Source: Rhynochetos jubatus (Eukaryota > Chordata > Aves > Eurypygiformes > Rhynochetidae). From it: a DNA stretch of 64,000 nt. The translations under genes and the position numbers were made by a program. How positions within the stretch are numbered: position 1 is the stretch's first letter; the number at the start of each line of letters is the position of its first letter. This document shows, piece by piece, positions 12,741-24,100 of this stretch. Location: contig CM050656.1 of NCBI GenBank assembly GCA_027574665.1, positions 16,133,501 through 16,197,500 of the forward strand. Reading direction: 5' to 3'. Under the pieces are notes generated by a model, which did no database searches, was not told where the DNA came from, and saw only the letters and a program-made list of their open reading frames with translations.

Positions 12741-15044
12741 TTTTTTTTAAACAATATTGCATGCTACAGTCCAATAGGTCTGCAAAGTCTCAAGGCTTCG
12801 CATAAGGCAGTTTTCTTAATACAGTCAGCCCTACAGCAAAATGCAATGAAGGGCTATTTCTGTTTTGGCCTGCCAGATCTGGGGGGAAAGAAGGAGAGGG
12901 CAGACTGAAACATACAGCATCTATCACAGTATCACACTGGCTACACTGTTGTGAGAGTACTGGCAGCAACCATATTATACAGTCCTGTTTTCAGAGGTTA
13001 CAATTAAAACTCCATTATAAAAATGTCTTCTTGGCAAAAATGTAGCAAACAACCTCGTTCCAAAAGGGATTTATATTTTAATTAGAGAAAAATCAGTTCA
13101 GCTGTCTTTTTGGAAAGTCAGAGGGTTTGGCTAAGGAAGACAAACAGAAACAGATTTTTGGTGGTTTCTGTAGTTTTTTTGTTCTTCTTGAGGAATCAGT
13201 ACCATGTCAATGTAATAACCATAGTGTAATAAGATCCATACCAAGAAATGAGGATTTCATCTGACAACTGATCAACACTGTCTTTAAACATAGTTAACAT
13301 TATTCCTCTGTAACCCTGTAATCTAGATCCCTGTCTTTAATTTTTTACATGTAACAACAACAACAACCACCAAAATCTATAATCCTGGAACTTAGATTTG
13401 TAGTTTTCATGAGCATCCTTCTAGGATGCTATTGACTTCACTGTTCTCACTCGTGCTCTGGACATCAGACCACCACAGAGGCTAAAAGGCATGAAAACTC
13501 AGTTATCCTTTCCATTAAAATCACAGGATTCCTTACTACTGGGCCATTACACTACAGCTGATTTCATAACTGACAAATTAACCTGAGGATAATTCAAGAA
13601 AAAGTAATATTCAACATACACTGACCCAGAAGGACAATGCCAGGATTTTTCTTACACTGTACAACATTGAAAACAATTTCATTCAGCTCTGTTCTTGAGA
13701 CACATCCCCTTATCCTGCAAGAGAAATTCACAGAGATAATTGCACTGAAGTCAGTAGGACAGATACTGAGAGTAAACACTATTTTGTATGCTTCAGGTAA
13801 CTATTTCATTGAACTCAGGACAAAAATAGGACACAAAAATATAGGGAATGCAGTGTTCATTTTTATGCTGGTTTACCATGACTTATCCCATGTCTAGAGC
13901 AAATCTGTGGGGTATATCAGCCTACACTCCTGCTCACTTAGAGACCTTCCATGAGAGTAAGAACAGCATGAAGGCATCTGGGAGGCATATTGGCATCCAA
14001 TGGTCCAATATGCAACTGTTGCAAATAGGCTCCACTACCTCTTCAAGAGGCCCAATAGTCAGAAAGGCACCTATTAATGCATCTACATGGTACACTAAGA
14101 AAAAGATAAGGTTTCCATTGAAAACCTTCGACAGCTATGAATTTCCACCACTCTTGCATTAAATACTTCTTTGATACCCTTCAGTACTACAGCAATTTAG
14201 CAAGGAATTAACTTCTCTTCCATGTAATGTAACATGCATGTTAGAAGTAAAGGCGTTGAGAGTGAAGATAGGAAGTTCTCCTCCATCACAAAAGGAAGAT
14301 GAGAAAAGAACTTTTAATCACAAAATAGAAGAAACCACATTATTGGCATTAAAAAAAAATAACAAAATACAGCTTTTCAGAAGTCAAAGCACCTGTGACC
14401 TTCGGTTCTCTGTTCATTGCTCAGGATTTGAGAAAAAAGGTGGGAGGAGGGTGACAGTTTGCAATCCTCTGTAGTAATACAGAGGCAAGACAAAAACAAC
14501 ACAATAAAACCCCTTGTAGCCCAATACTTGGGAAAATCTTCACCTTACCTTATTTATAAAATAGCTAAATTCAGCTGCCTGCTAAATAGCTATATTCATA
14601 GCAAAAGCTGACAAACAAGTAAAACTTTCAAAAATGAATGTTCATTAAGTCTTAAGCTGGAGAGTTTTTTAATCCTTTTGTCATTTGTGCAATATGTGAT
14701 CAAAGACATTTCCTTTTCCCATTCCTCAAATGTTAAGTAAATATGTGGGCTTAGAAAAGAGATTCATGTAATTCATAGCAGAGGAGAAAGTAGTACTTTT
14801 TACATCACATAATTAAGGCTAAAGTATTAGAGATGGGAACAAGGGGCACAGAGTCTGATTTTCTAAACAAAGACACAATGAATTTTTTCAGAGGCTGGAA
14901 AAAATTCCCCAAACCACTCCTCTCTATGCATCCATATGTGCCAACTTCTCATCACATTCATTAATTTTATTGGCCAGCATATTTCCCATCTGCTTAAGAA
15001 TAAGCAGAGAGAAGCAAATTAATCCATTTGTTCTACTTTTGTGC
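12741..15044. other. AT-rich non-coding DNA, no gene seen
   Basis: A short (AAC)n run lies at 13353-13368. Two overlapping plus-strand frames at 13637-13897 and 13848-14162 have no recognisable domain and no splice signals that would join them. The section near 13722-13790 faintly resembles old palindromic amniote repeats. No gene is supported. Confidence 0.55.
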
Positions 15045-15710
15045 AGCCCACCTGAATAGTGCAACCGAAACTGTCCTGCTTTCAACAGGGGCCAAGGATA
15101 CCCCCTCTTCCCACACCAACAGCCGCTGGGCTTCTCTGCTCAGCTGCCCTTTGCATTCAGGGCCCTGAGGCACTCATAGGTCTTAATGGCTCTGGCCAGC
15201 GGCAACAGGTCTCCCCTCCCATAACCTCTGTCTACACATCCAGGGCCCCATTTTAGGTCAGGCCAGCACCTTCAGCTGCAGCAGTGCCCCTGCTGCATGG
15301 ACCCAGTTGATCCTCACCCATAGGCTGGCATCCCACCTTGACCTGTCCCATCACCATGGACCTGTCCCATGATCATGGGGCTGTGTCGGACCATGGTTAG
15401 CTGGCTGATGCCCAGCACTGACCCTGCCTCGCAGAATGGCTTGCCCTCCTGCCCTGACACCTGCCTCATCATCATGACCTTACCTGATGGACTCTGGGTG
15501 TCCCTGGCCTGCCCTGCTCCCTGGCTGGGGTGGTGAGACTGGCCTGGCCACCAGGCCCTGCCCCATTGGCCCCTGGGAGCCCCCCACTGCTCCTGGCTCC
15601 AAATCCCTCAGCAGCTCAGTAACACCCCAGTGCTGAGCAGGTGCCAGCCTGGCCTCTGTCCATAACCATCCCACCAGCCTAGCAGCAGTCAGCACAAGCA
15701 GGAGTCAGTA
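15045..15710. other. GC-rich block of unknown origin, probably an inserted repeat
   Basis: Composition changes abruptly from AT-rich to markedly GC-rich at about 15045 and returns to AT-rich by about 15710. The block is rich in CCTG/CCATGG words. It contains a near-perfect 19-bp tandem duplication (15341-15359 and 15360-15378) starting acctgtcccat. Open frames exist on both strands but none carries a known domain. It lacks the CpG density of a CpG-island promoter. The best guess is a diverged GC-rich interspersed element, for example part of an ERV or LTR, but I cannot name a family and see no clear target-site duplication. Confidence 0.5.
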
Positions 15711-18469
15711 TCAATTAGTACAATTATGAACCCTAATCTCCACAGATATATGGGAAAAAGAATACCTTTTACTTGGGGGTTTTAGACTCCATGGCCAGAA
15801 AAAAAAAAATCTGGGAAAAAGCTGAGGAAAAACTATCCTTGGAGCAGCCCCATGGAGCTTTCCTCAGCTGTGTACCTACTTGGTAAAACTCCTCCATGGG
15901 AAGAGAAGCAGGATTTGCCTCAGCTGCTGCATGGCCAGCTGCCACCTGCATAGGCATGTCCCTCTCAACACTAGAGCAGAGGTGAGAAAAAAGGTGCTTC
16001 AAGTAACGAGGCCCCAGAGCTAGTCGTGAGTCAGCCACACCTGCACATACTCCGCTTTTTTGGTGGTGACAATTATTTCACTTTTGCATTGCAGGAGTCC
16101 TCACGTGGCCTAACCAGGCTCCCACTCTGCTTCTCGCACGCCAACGATGTACCTCCTATTTTGGCCATTGCACACAACCTTTCAGAAAACCAAGAATGAC
16201 ACATAAGACTGCAGGAGTGTCAGTGGAAGAAGTGAAATGCAGGGATGGAAGGGCATGAACCAACCACAGGGTATTAAGCCTGTAAGCCACTGACATCCAA
16301 ATGGCAGATCAGATCCCTAAGATCTGAAAGAAAAGGAAAGGAGAGGTGGGTGTATCAGGGCAGAATTTAGTGAGTAAATCTATACTGCACATCACAGAAG
16401 ATACTGAGACTGTTCCCACCCACACAGTGCAAAACATAAAAAAAACTTTCAACTGATGAAAATCCTACAGATGTGGAGAAAAGAGACCACGCACGTACAG
16501 TTACACTGAAGGAGTGGCCAGGGAGGAGTGTCTGAAAGCAAAACCAATACAAGACTTTAGGATGAATGGCTGTAAATATCATAAGCACTTTTAAGACCAA
16601 AGTGAGAACAAAAGCTCCAAGATACAGCTAAGAAAACTCAATAGAGATGTTAGCAGAAGCAATTTTAGTCAAGATAAAGGTCTGGCTACCAAGCTGCAGG
16701 TGACCCAGGATGGATCACCAAAGAGGAGCTTGTGGGAAAAGTTGTGAACATCATGCTCAGTGAGTTTGGCTGTATAACGTAAGAGAGTGAGCAGCATAAT
16801 TGGGAAGATAGACGGGGTTTTACTTAATGAATGCAGGAGAGCAGGATGTGTCTACTTTATGACAGGGAATAATCCAAAATAAAGCAAGACTGAGAAAGAC
16901 AGAACAGAAGGTAAGCCTGAATGCAACCTATGGCTGGAATAGAAAATACAAGTGAATGAATAAATTAAAAATAGAGAAATCTCAAAATTACCAGTAAGGT
17001 GAAGAAAAGACACTGCAGGAATTTTACACATCTGCTGTCAAAATAAAACACACAGAATAGTTCGAGCTAGAATATTAAAAAGTATGCATTGTGTCAACTA
17101 TAATTAAATGGCAATAAAGATAACAATAGGCAAAGGGACAGTAAATCTGAAAAACGGCAAAAAGAGAGAAGAAACAATGTTTTTAATTACAATGGACTCA
17201 TAGTGTCACCAAGTAACTTTGCTCTTTAAACTTTACCAGCCATGTAATAATAAACTGCAAGAATATCAACAGATCTCTGCTGTGCTTCAAATCTTTACTC
17301 TTCCTGCTCATCATTAAAAGCTGAGAGAGATCTTGAAACAGACCATTATAGCTGAAATATTTAGACATTTTTTTCTTTAACCCTTCCTTTTTTTCCACTT
17401 AAGAAAAAATCCTGTCCCCAAATTTTAACATAGTCTTAATCTCTGCAACACGCATTCTCCTTGCTACTGAATGGACCTGAATGTTTTCTCACTTTCAGGT
17501 TATACAGATTTGTACTTTGCTCTTATTTTCTCCCTCAAGCCACATTAGCATTGTCTCCATTTCCCAACCAGCCCACTCCTGAATTCTCAGCACCTCCTTC
17601 TCAGGCAACAGCTCACACTGTGCCTTCTGCAACACTGCAGCATTAACCTATTTTTCTTCTTTGGAAAAAGAAACACTGGAGTTCTCTGGAGAACACTGAT
17701 TCAGAAATTTGGTCTGTCAATGACTTCCTGAGCTTCCTAATTAGGTCTGTTGGAGAAATCACTGAAATCATGGACCTCTAAGTCCCAGAGAAAACCAGGC
17801 CACTAACCTTTCAGCCCACAGGAAAACTTCTCTTATGAAGTCAAAAACAAGCAGCCCAGAGGAAAAAGAAGTTTTTTGAGTTATTAGAGACATACGTAGT
17901 TTAGCCTGTTTGTTTAATACAGCTGAAGAATAAGATGTAAGAATTCAGCTGAGTTGAGACTGGCAATTTTCATAGTCCTCTGAGTATTTTAGAAGCTATC
18001 ACAGACAGAAAGTCAGAATGATAGTACATATTCTGCATCAAAAGACCAACAGAAAGATAAACATGAATCATTTTGCAAGAAGGAGAAATATTAACCACTT
18101 TATCTTCAAAAAAATGAGTTCCTGTCATTTTGGGGAAGCAGGTATATGAATAGTAAAAGATTCAATAGTGGCAACAAACTGGTACAAGAGGTTATAACAA
18201 ATAAGAAGAAAATTTTAAAGTAACCAAGATACAACATAGCCAGTCCTGTCACAGAAATACTACAACAACAGTTAATGTACCAAACAGTTCTCTAATGAAA
18301 ATGCCAAAATTGGGCAGTTTCACACAAGATTTAGTATGAAAAGCAGCCATGGCAGGTGAATGCTAAAGTTACTGCTCAAGATCTTTTTCCCCAGCATCAC
18401 TGAGGAAATCAGAGGATATCCTCATGCCTGCTGACATCGTACCTTTTACACTCTTGCAGCTTGCTCCAT
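15711..18469. other. Non-coding DNA, moderately GC-rich at first, then AT-rich
   Basis: The first few hundred bases (to about 16160) stay a little more GC-rich than average and could belong to the preceding block. The rest is AT-rich. No exon, RNA gene or repeat family is recognised. Open frames such as the minus-strand one at 15769-16038 show no known domain. Confidence 0.5.
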
Positions 18470-18790
18470 TTTCTTCTGTGCGGTGGGGTTTGATGGTGGT
18501 GGAGGGGCTACAGAGGTGGCTCCTGTGATAAGCTGCTAGAAGCTGCCCTGGCTTCAAGTCAGACCTGCCTCTAGCCAAGGCAGAGCAAATTATCACCTCT
18601 TACACCTACAAGGCAGAGCAAATTAGCCACCTGCTCCAGCATGGAGTCCTCCACGGGCTGCAGGTGAGTCTCTGCTTCTCCCCGCCTTCCTGCACTGACC
18701 TGGGTGTCTGCCTGGTTCTCTCTCTCACAACCCACTGCAGGTTCTCTCTGTTTTCCCCTCTTAAATATGTTAATCACAGGGGCACTAGTT
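18470..18790. mobile_element. Avian ERV/LTR-type interspersed repeat, rearranged patchwork
   Basis: Two blocks resemble an avian LTR-type repeat from memory. Block A (about 18505-18595, around tgataagctgctagaagct) looks like the reverse complement of the family's LTR end. Block B (about 18631-18785, around ccacgggctgcagg and cccctcttaaatatgtt) looks like its forward strand. Head-to-head placement suggests an inversion or two insertions. A 17-bp perfect direct repeat starting caaggcagagc occurs at 18576-18592 and 18609-18625. No coding frame for viral proteins is visible. Family and orientation are inferences that need a repeat-library search. Confidence 0.45.
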
Positions 18791-20623
18791 ACACTCTGTA
18801 AGCACAGTATGCTTTTGTGCTCCCAGACACATTGGTAGGGATCCTGTTTCACAAGAAACTGGTAGTCCAAAGCCAAAGATTCAAAACTTTTCTTGGATGA
18901 ACTGCATTTCAACTGCTGCTAGTGTCTTCTGAACCACTGATTATCTTCTTTGAGCAAAACTGCAGTCTGCACTTGTACCTCAAGGGCAACAAACTCTGTT
19001 AATGCACTCTTTCAAGAGAGCTATTAGTTTGAAATCTCAAATAGCAGACCCTCTCCCTGAGTAGCTCACATCGCTTTTGGCCTTTCAGGCTCTAAGGGGG
19101 TGTGGTTTGATGATCAATTTAAATTGATCCAGCTGTGGATCATTGCCAGGCAGACAATCCTGTAACTGTTCCTATCGGGCTATGCAAAGAGTTAGTTTAA
19201 GTGAGCGTCTCCTGTTTACTACGTAGTTTTTACTCTGATCATTCGCCAGTCCAAGTCATGCAAACAGAATGGCACTAGAAAAGAGACAGAGACATACAGC
19301 TGGCAATAAATAAGGTCAGCACATGCAGCCCAGACTTGGATCTGCTAGAACGTCCCATCAAACAGCACCCTACACTGGACATCTGGGCGGATTATTAATA
19401 TGAGATGGAACAAAACATATTATAAACAGTAAAATCTGTGCTTCTTCATCCCCAAAGTATCCTTAATGATTTCATAGTAGCTTTGAGCAAAACGGTAGTA
19501 TTACGAGCTGACAATGCAGAACTGGCTTTCATTATATGTTTCTTAGGTCAGTATGCAAATTGCTTTAAGAATCTCTCTTCCATGACAACCCTGAGAGAAT
19601 CTCTGCCCACAGTGTAAATCACAAATGGCACTCAAAAGTTCAGCTGTTCAGAATCTGGTTTGTGGGTTTCTTTATTCATTTGGACATGCCCTCTTCTTTT
19701 TGTTTCATACCATTTTTTCTTATTTTACCGTGAAACAAAGTCAATGGAGGAAAAAAAGCTTTGCTCTATTTGCTACTTCAGATCTAGTTAGACAAAGATA
19801 ATTCGAAAGTTTTTTTGATTACTTCTTCTCTAAACTCTTCTTTAAGTTTACAATAAATGTTAATACTGGCTATTTTTAAAGGAAGTAATAAATGATAGAA
19901 TATGGATATATTTGCTTTATATGGTAACTGAATCTCAGTTATGTACCTGGTAATTATGTGAAAAGGAAATCTATCCATACTTTATCTTATTTATTTAGGA
20001 TATCATTTAGCATTTTCCCCTAATGCAGCCAAAGATACGATGATTCCAAAAGTCTTTGCATATGGAGTTAACACATTGCCTGACGAGTCATCAAACAGAA
20101 ACAAGTAATAAAGCTCCAAGTGTTTAGTTAAATTTAATTTACCACTAAGCAAAACAGTGTTTATTGGAACAAAAAAGGTCATTAGTGTCTTACTAGGAAG
20201 CAATTAAAATAACAGATCAAAGCCATTCATCAAATCAAAAAACAGATGCTAAGCTTTACTGTAAGAGATTCAGAAGCAATGGTGTATAACAGTAGAAGTC
20301 CACAAACTATGTTGCACCTTCTGTGACCACAGGGAAGTTGCTGAAAACCAAGATTTATCACATACTAGATGTCAATATGATTCTTCCACTCCAAATGTGT
20401 TCTTTTTACTCATCTGGAGACTCAGACTAAAAGCAATGTATTAAGAAATCCTAGAAGTTTAACTTAAAGTAAGTTTTAAATAGAATGAATCACTCAGATT
20501 CAATAATGTAGGACACAGGGTTTACAGTATAATGTTGAGTAATTTGGCATACTGTTCGTTCATTTCTAACTTACCATGAGTAGCTAGCTTTGCTGAAGCC
20601 GTAGGCTGCAAGTTTCATCTAGA
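18786..20623. other. AT-rich non-coding DNA with one perfect palindrome
   Basis: No gene is supported. A perfect 18-bp palindrome, gatcaatttaaattgatc, lies at 19112-19129. Open frames at 19784-20203 (minus) are short, with no recognisable domain. Confidence 0.55.
19112..19129. repeat. Perfect 18-bp palindrome
   Basis: The sequence gatcaatttaaattgatc equals its own reverse complement over all 18 bases; the flanking pair T/C breaks it. It could be a chance AT-rich palindrome, a homeodomain-type binding site pair, or a remnant of transposon termini. Nothing nearby decides between these. Confidence 0.9.
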
Positions 20624-20860
20624 TCTGCTTTCAGCTGTGATAGCGTTACTTTTCTTCATAGTAGCTGGTACAGTGCTGTGTTTTGGATTTAGTATGAGAA
20701 TCATTTTGATAACACACTGATGTTTCAGTTGTTGCTAGGCAGTGCTTATCCTAAGTCTAGGACTTTTCATGCTCTGACAGAGTGAGCAGGTGCACAAGAA
20801 GCACAAACGAGAAGATAAGGAGACTATAGCCATCAGCAGAAGCTGCAACTTTACAAGGTA
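20624..20860 (-). mobile_element. Antisense, truncated copy of the 10174-10418 LTR family
   Basis: Read on the minus strand, this matches the 3' half of the LTR at 10174-10418. The block ttttcttcatagt (20650-20662) is the exact complement of actatgaagaaaa at 10377-10389. The block ttgataacac (20706-20715) is matched by the complement of gtgttatcaa in the other copy. It continues into a section around gtgcacaagaag that belongs to the family consensus as I remember it but is missing from the first copy, consistent with a deletion there. The other LTR end (ggttaaaccatgaca-type) is absent, so this copy is truncated at about 20860. It is more diverged than the first copy, suggesting an older insertion. 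Confidence 0.75.
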
Positions 20861-20883
20861 AGAACAGTTAACAGTCTACCTGG

Positions 20884-21190
20884 AGACAGAGAAACAGTTC
20901 AATAAGGTGTTACAAGATCCCAGGTCAGAAATCACCACTGGGCCAAAAAGGTGTGCAAAACGCATGTGAGGAGCAGGGGCATAGATTGTAGGGGTATGAT
21001 TGCCCAGGGATTTCTTTGTTCAGGGGTGCTCTCCTAAGGCCTCCAGCTCAATATAGCATTGTTTTCTGCTGTACCATCTGAATAAATTTTTTTTATACAT
21101 GTAACATTCAATATCTGAGACTCTGCTACAGGAAACCTAGGGCTGTACCTGAAGAAAAGAGAAGCACTCGAGAGTAAGAATGTGTGTGTG
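20884..21190 (+). mobile_element. Possible decayed LTR end with polyadenylation signal
   Basis: Beside the antisense LTR lies a stretch ending in a canonical AATAAA (21081-21086), a T-rich run and a section ctgagactctgctacag. Its layout resembles the U3-R-U5 end of a gammaretrovirus-like LTR. I see no matching target-site duplication, primer-binding site or viral genes. It could equally be unique sequence with a chance signal. Confidence 0.25.
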
Positions 21191-24100
21191 AAAGGAGTCA
21201 AAAGGTGTACCCATCAACTTACTGGAGTGGCCCACTGCGACTCTGCTACTAGCAGGAAAGACTTGAGTGATAAATGTGTAACTCCTAGGACGGTGTCTGT
21301 CTGCTCAAGTGGTCTCCCCCTTAACAAGTGAGCCAAGATTCAGTTTCTATTGTTTTTAACATGAAAATTATTATAACCCAAAGAAAATATTTATTATGCT
21401 CTTGGCAGACAATTCCAACATCAACACTGAGCTCTGCTTCTACAGAACATAATGGAAACCTCTTCTGACACTAGAAAAGAACTGAATTGAAAGAAAAGCT
21501 ACCAAGGTTTCAGCAGTTTGGACAAGAAACATTAATTAATAGATAATCTTATGTCACAGATTTAGGAAATCTGTCTATAAAAATCTTAAAATCTCTGTTT
21601 AGAATAGCATGTACACTCTATATATACATCTATGATAGAATGCAAACAGTTTTTTATATACAGCTCAACCATTGTCGTGTTCAGAAACTACAGAGTCTAT
21701 CCAAATTGAACCAAGTCAGCAATAGTTTGAAGAACCAGAACTGAGTTGCAGTTAAACAGCCCAAACTCAATGTGCAACAGAGATGCCCAGAAGCCTGCAG
21801 TTGTCTCTGTTCAGGGGCAATTGCCAGCCTAAATGCGCTGACTCAGCTCAGGTTCAGCTAAGGTCTAGTTAACACACCTTCTTGATGAAATTTCTAAATG
21901 GCTCTGTAGGTATCAGGCCAAATCAGTGACAGGTATGCCAGAAGGAGACTTGGTTCATACAAAGCCTCTTAGGATTTATTTTCCAGCACAGGTACTCTCT
22001 GGATTCTTCCAGTGTATCCTAGACCCCACTACCCTGAATGAGAGCTGACTGCCTGAAAGGAGAAAGAGACCCCAAAGAAGCACTGTTTACACCGGGGGAA
22101 AGTGTCTTCTATTAGTTGCTGGGGTGATCAGAACACAGTCTAAAGCAAGTTACTTGATTGTCCCTACATTTATCATGCAGAGTATAAATATTACTATTGG
22201 TCATAAAGTTACGTGATAGCAACTGTCATTTCTACCCTTAGGGCAGCTCCTCTGTCTGTACCAACAGACAGCTCAAGTCCCTCCTGGTGAAGATTCCCTG
22301 CTGTTTTTCAGAAATTTAAAAAAAAATGAATTGGGAATTTGTTGAAGAGTGCCCTTAAGCACATCAAGTGGGGATTCTCATTAACAAATACCAAAGGGAA
22401 ACTCCATATGCTCTGCAAGTAGCTTTTAACCAAGCACAGGATTACTTACTGACAGAGAAGAGAGAAAAGAAGAAAGAAGCTACCAAATTCCTAACATTAC
22501 TATTATTTAAGCTCAATTTTCTCTGAGCAATCCTCATCTATACTCTAACCCTGCAGGAATGAGATTAACCAACGGGGCTACACACACAATGCACTTCAGT
22601 GTAATAGGAGGACACCTGACTCAGTATCGTATATCTGTGGGAATTAGCTTGGGCATCAAAAGTAGTCGACACATGACAGTGTAAGTTCCATATAAGCGAA
22701 TGTATTCTATTTCTTAGAAAAATCGATTAGACTGTGCTAAGCTGAGTGCTGTCACAGACAGACCACTTCTGGTATCCAGCCTGGCTTGTTTAAAATTAAC
22801 TTGGGTATCTCTACACTAAATTCTGCTGTGTAGCAAGATGAACAGATACGATAGTTCAACTGTTATCAGTGTAATGAGAGATTTAACTTTTACATCACAA
22901 GTTCTCAGTAACCTAATTCATGACTCACGGTTTTAAAATTTCATTTTGTAATGCTAGGAATTAATTTTGGTCTGCATTAATGTAATCCATAGGCAGTAGA
23001 TATCCTTACCAGTGTATCTCGTTACCTTTGGAAGGAGAAGATGATACAACAGAAGAAATACCTTGCAGTAGCCTAACTTGGGTAATGATCTATTTGAATG
23101 CAAGTCAGTGGTGAGGGGAGATGTTAGGTATAAATTCAGGCACATAACCGCTTCCTACGGAACCTGCTTTTGAAAGCGTAGCCCAACATCTCACTGCCAG
23201 AGAACTTCTTTCCAAATACTTCCCAAGATTTTTGTTCAACTCATACGCTTTCCATTCAGGGCAGATTCTACTATGCATCTTGTAACCAGCAGACCGAAAT
23301 GAATGGTCACAAAAGATTGGTAAAGAAGAACACAAACTTGTGTTGTTCTGTTAGAAAGGTTACCATATTTGCTGCTTCTTAAGGATTTTGGTGTTGTCTG
23401 TGTCCATCTGAAGCTTTTGAATTATTTTGTCATATTTGTGGGAGCTCAGTCCTTTTGCTTATTGACTGTCATCTTCAGCCCACTGACTGACAGAGCAACT
23501 AGAATGTGCAAGCAGAAAATCAATAATGCAGGACCTCCAGATAGACCATTGCTGCTCTTAGAAGTAACTGGTTTACTGGTCACAGTGCCAGCCGCTGATC
23601 AGAAAATGTAAAACTAGCCAGCCATGAATAGAAACAACGTAAAGACAGATGCACTGTTTCTTTGCATGAAAGGTTTTTTATATTAGATTCTCATGTTTAA
23701 ATTCTTTTATATTTTTCTCTAAAGGCAGACTGGGGAAAGGATGAATGGGAAAAAAAGAGGGAGAGGGAAAAGAAAGGTATTCTCAAAGCTGTTCAGATTC
23801 GTATGCACTTGTTTTTCCATCATCATGCTAACCTTCACTACTCCTTAAGCTTTAGGGGTTCCATATGTAAATTCATCTTTTAACATAACGCTTTACTTAT
23901 TCCTGAATGAATGACACTCCTGTAGAATCCAGACTTCCTGCTTAAAAGTTAAGATTTTACTGTTAATACATTCTGCCACCCTTTCCCTTCTAGTTTTAGG
24001 GTACTCTCATTACAGCCCACAGGCCATCAGTGGTCTTCTGCCACTGTAGCTGAAGGCCAGCTTCAGGTGACCGCTACCCACTAGGACCTCCTGCCGAGTT

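Noticed and set aside
13722..13790. Possible copy of the palindromic amniote repeat (gaagtcagtaggac section)
   Set aside because: Only a short section resembles the family and no paired arm was found.
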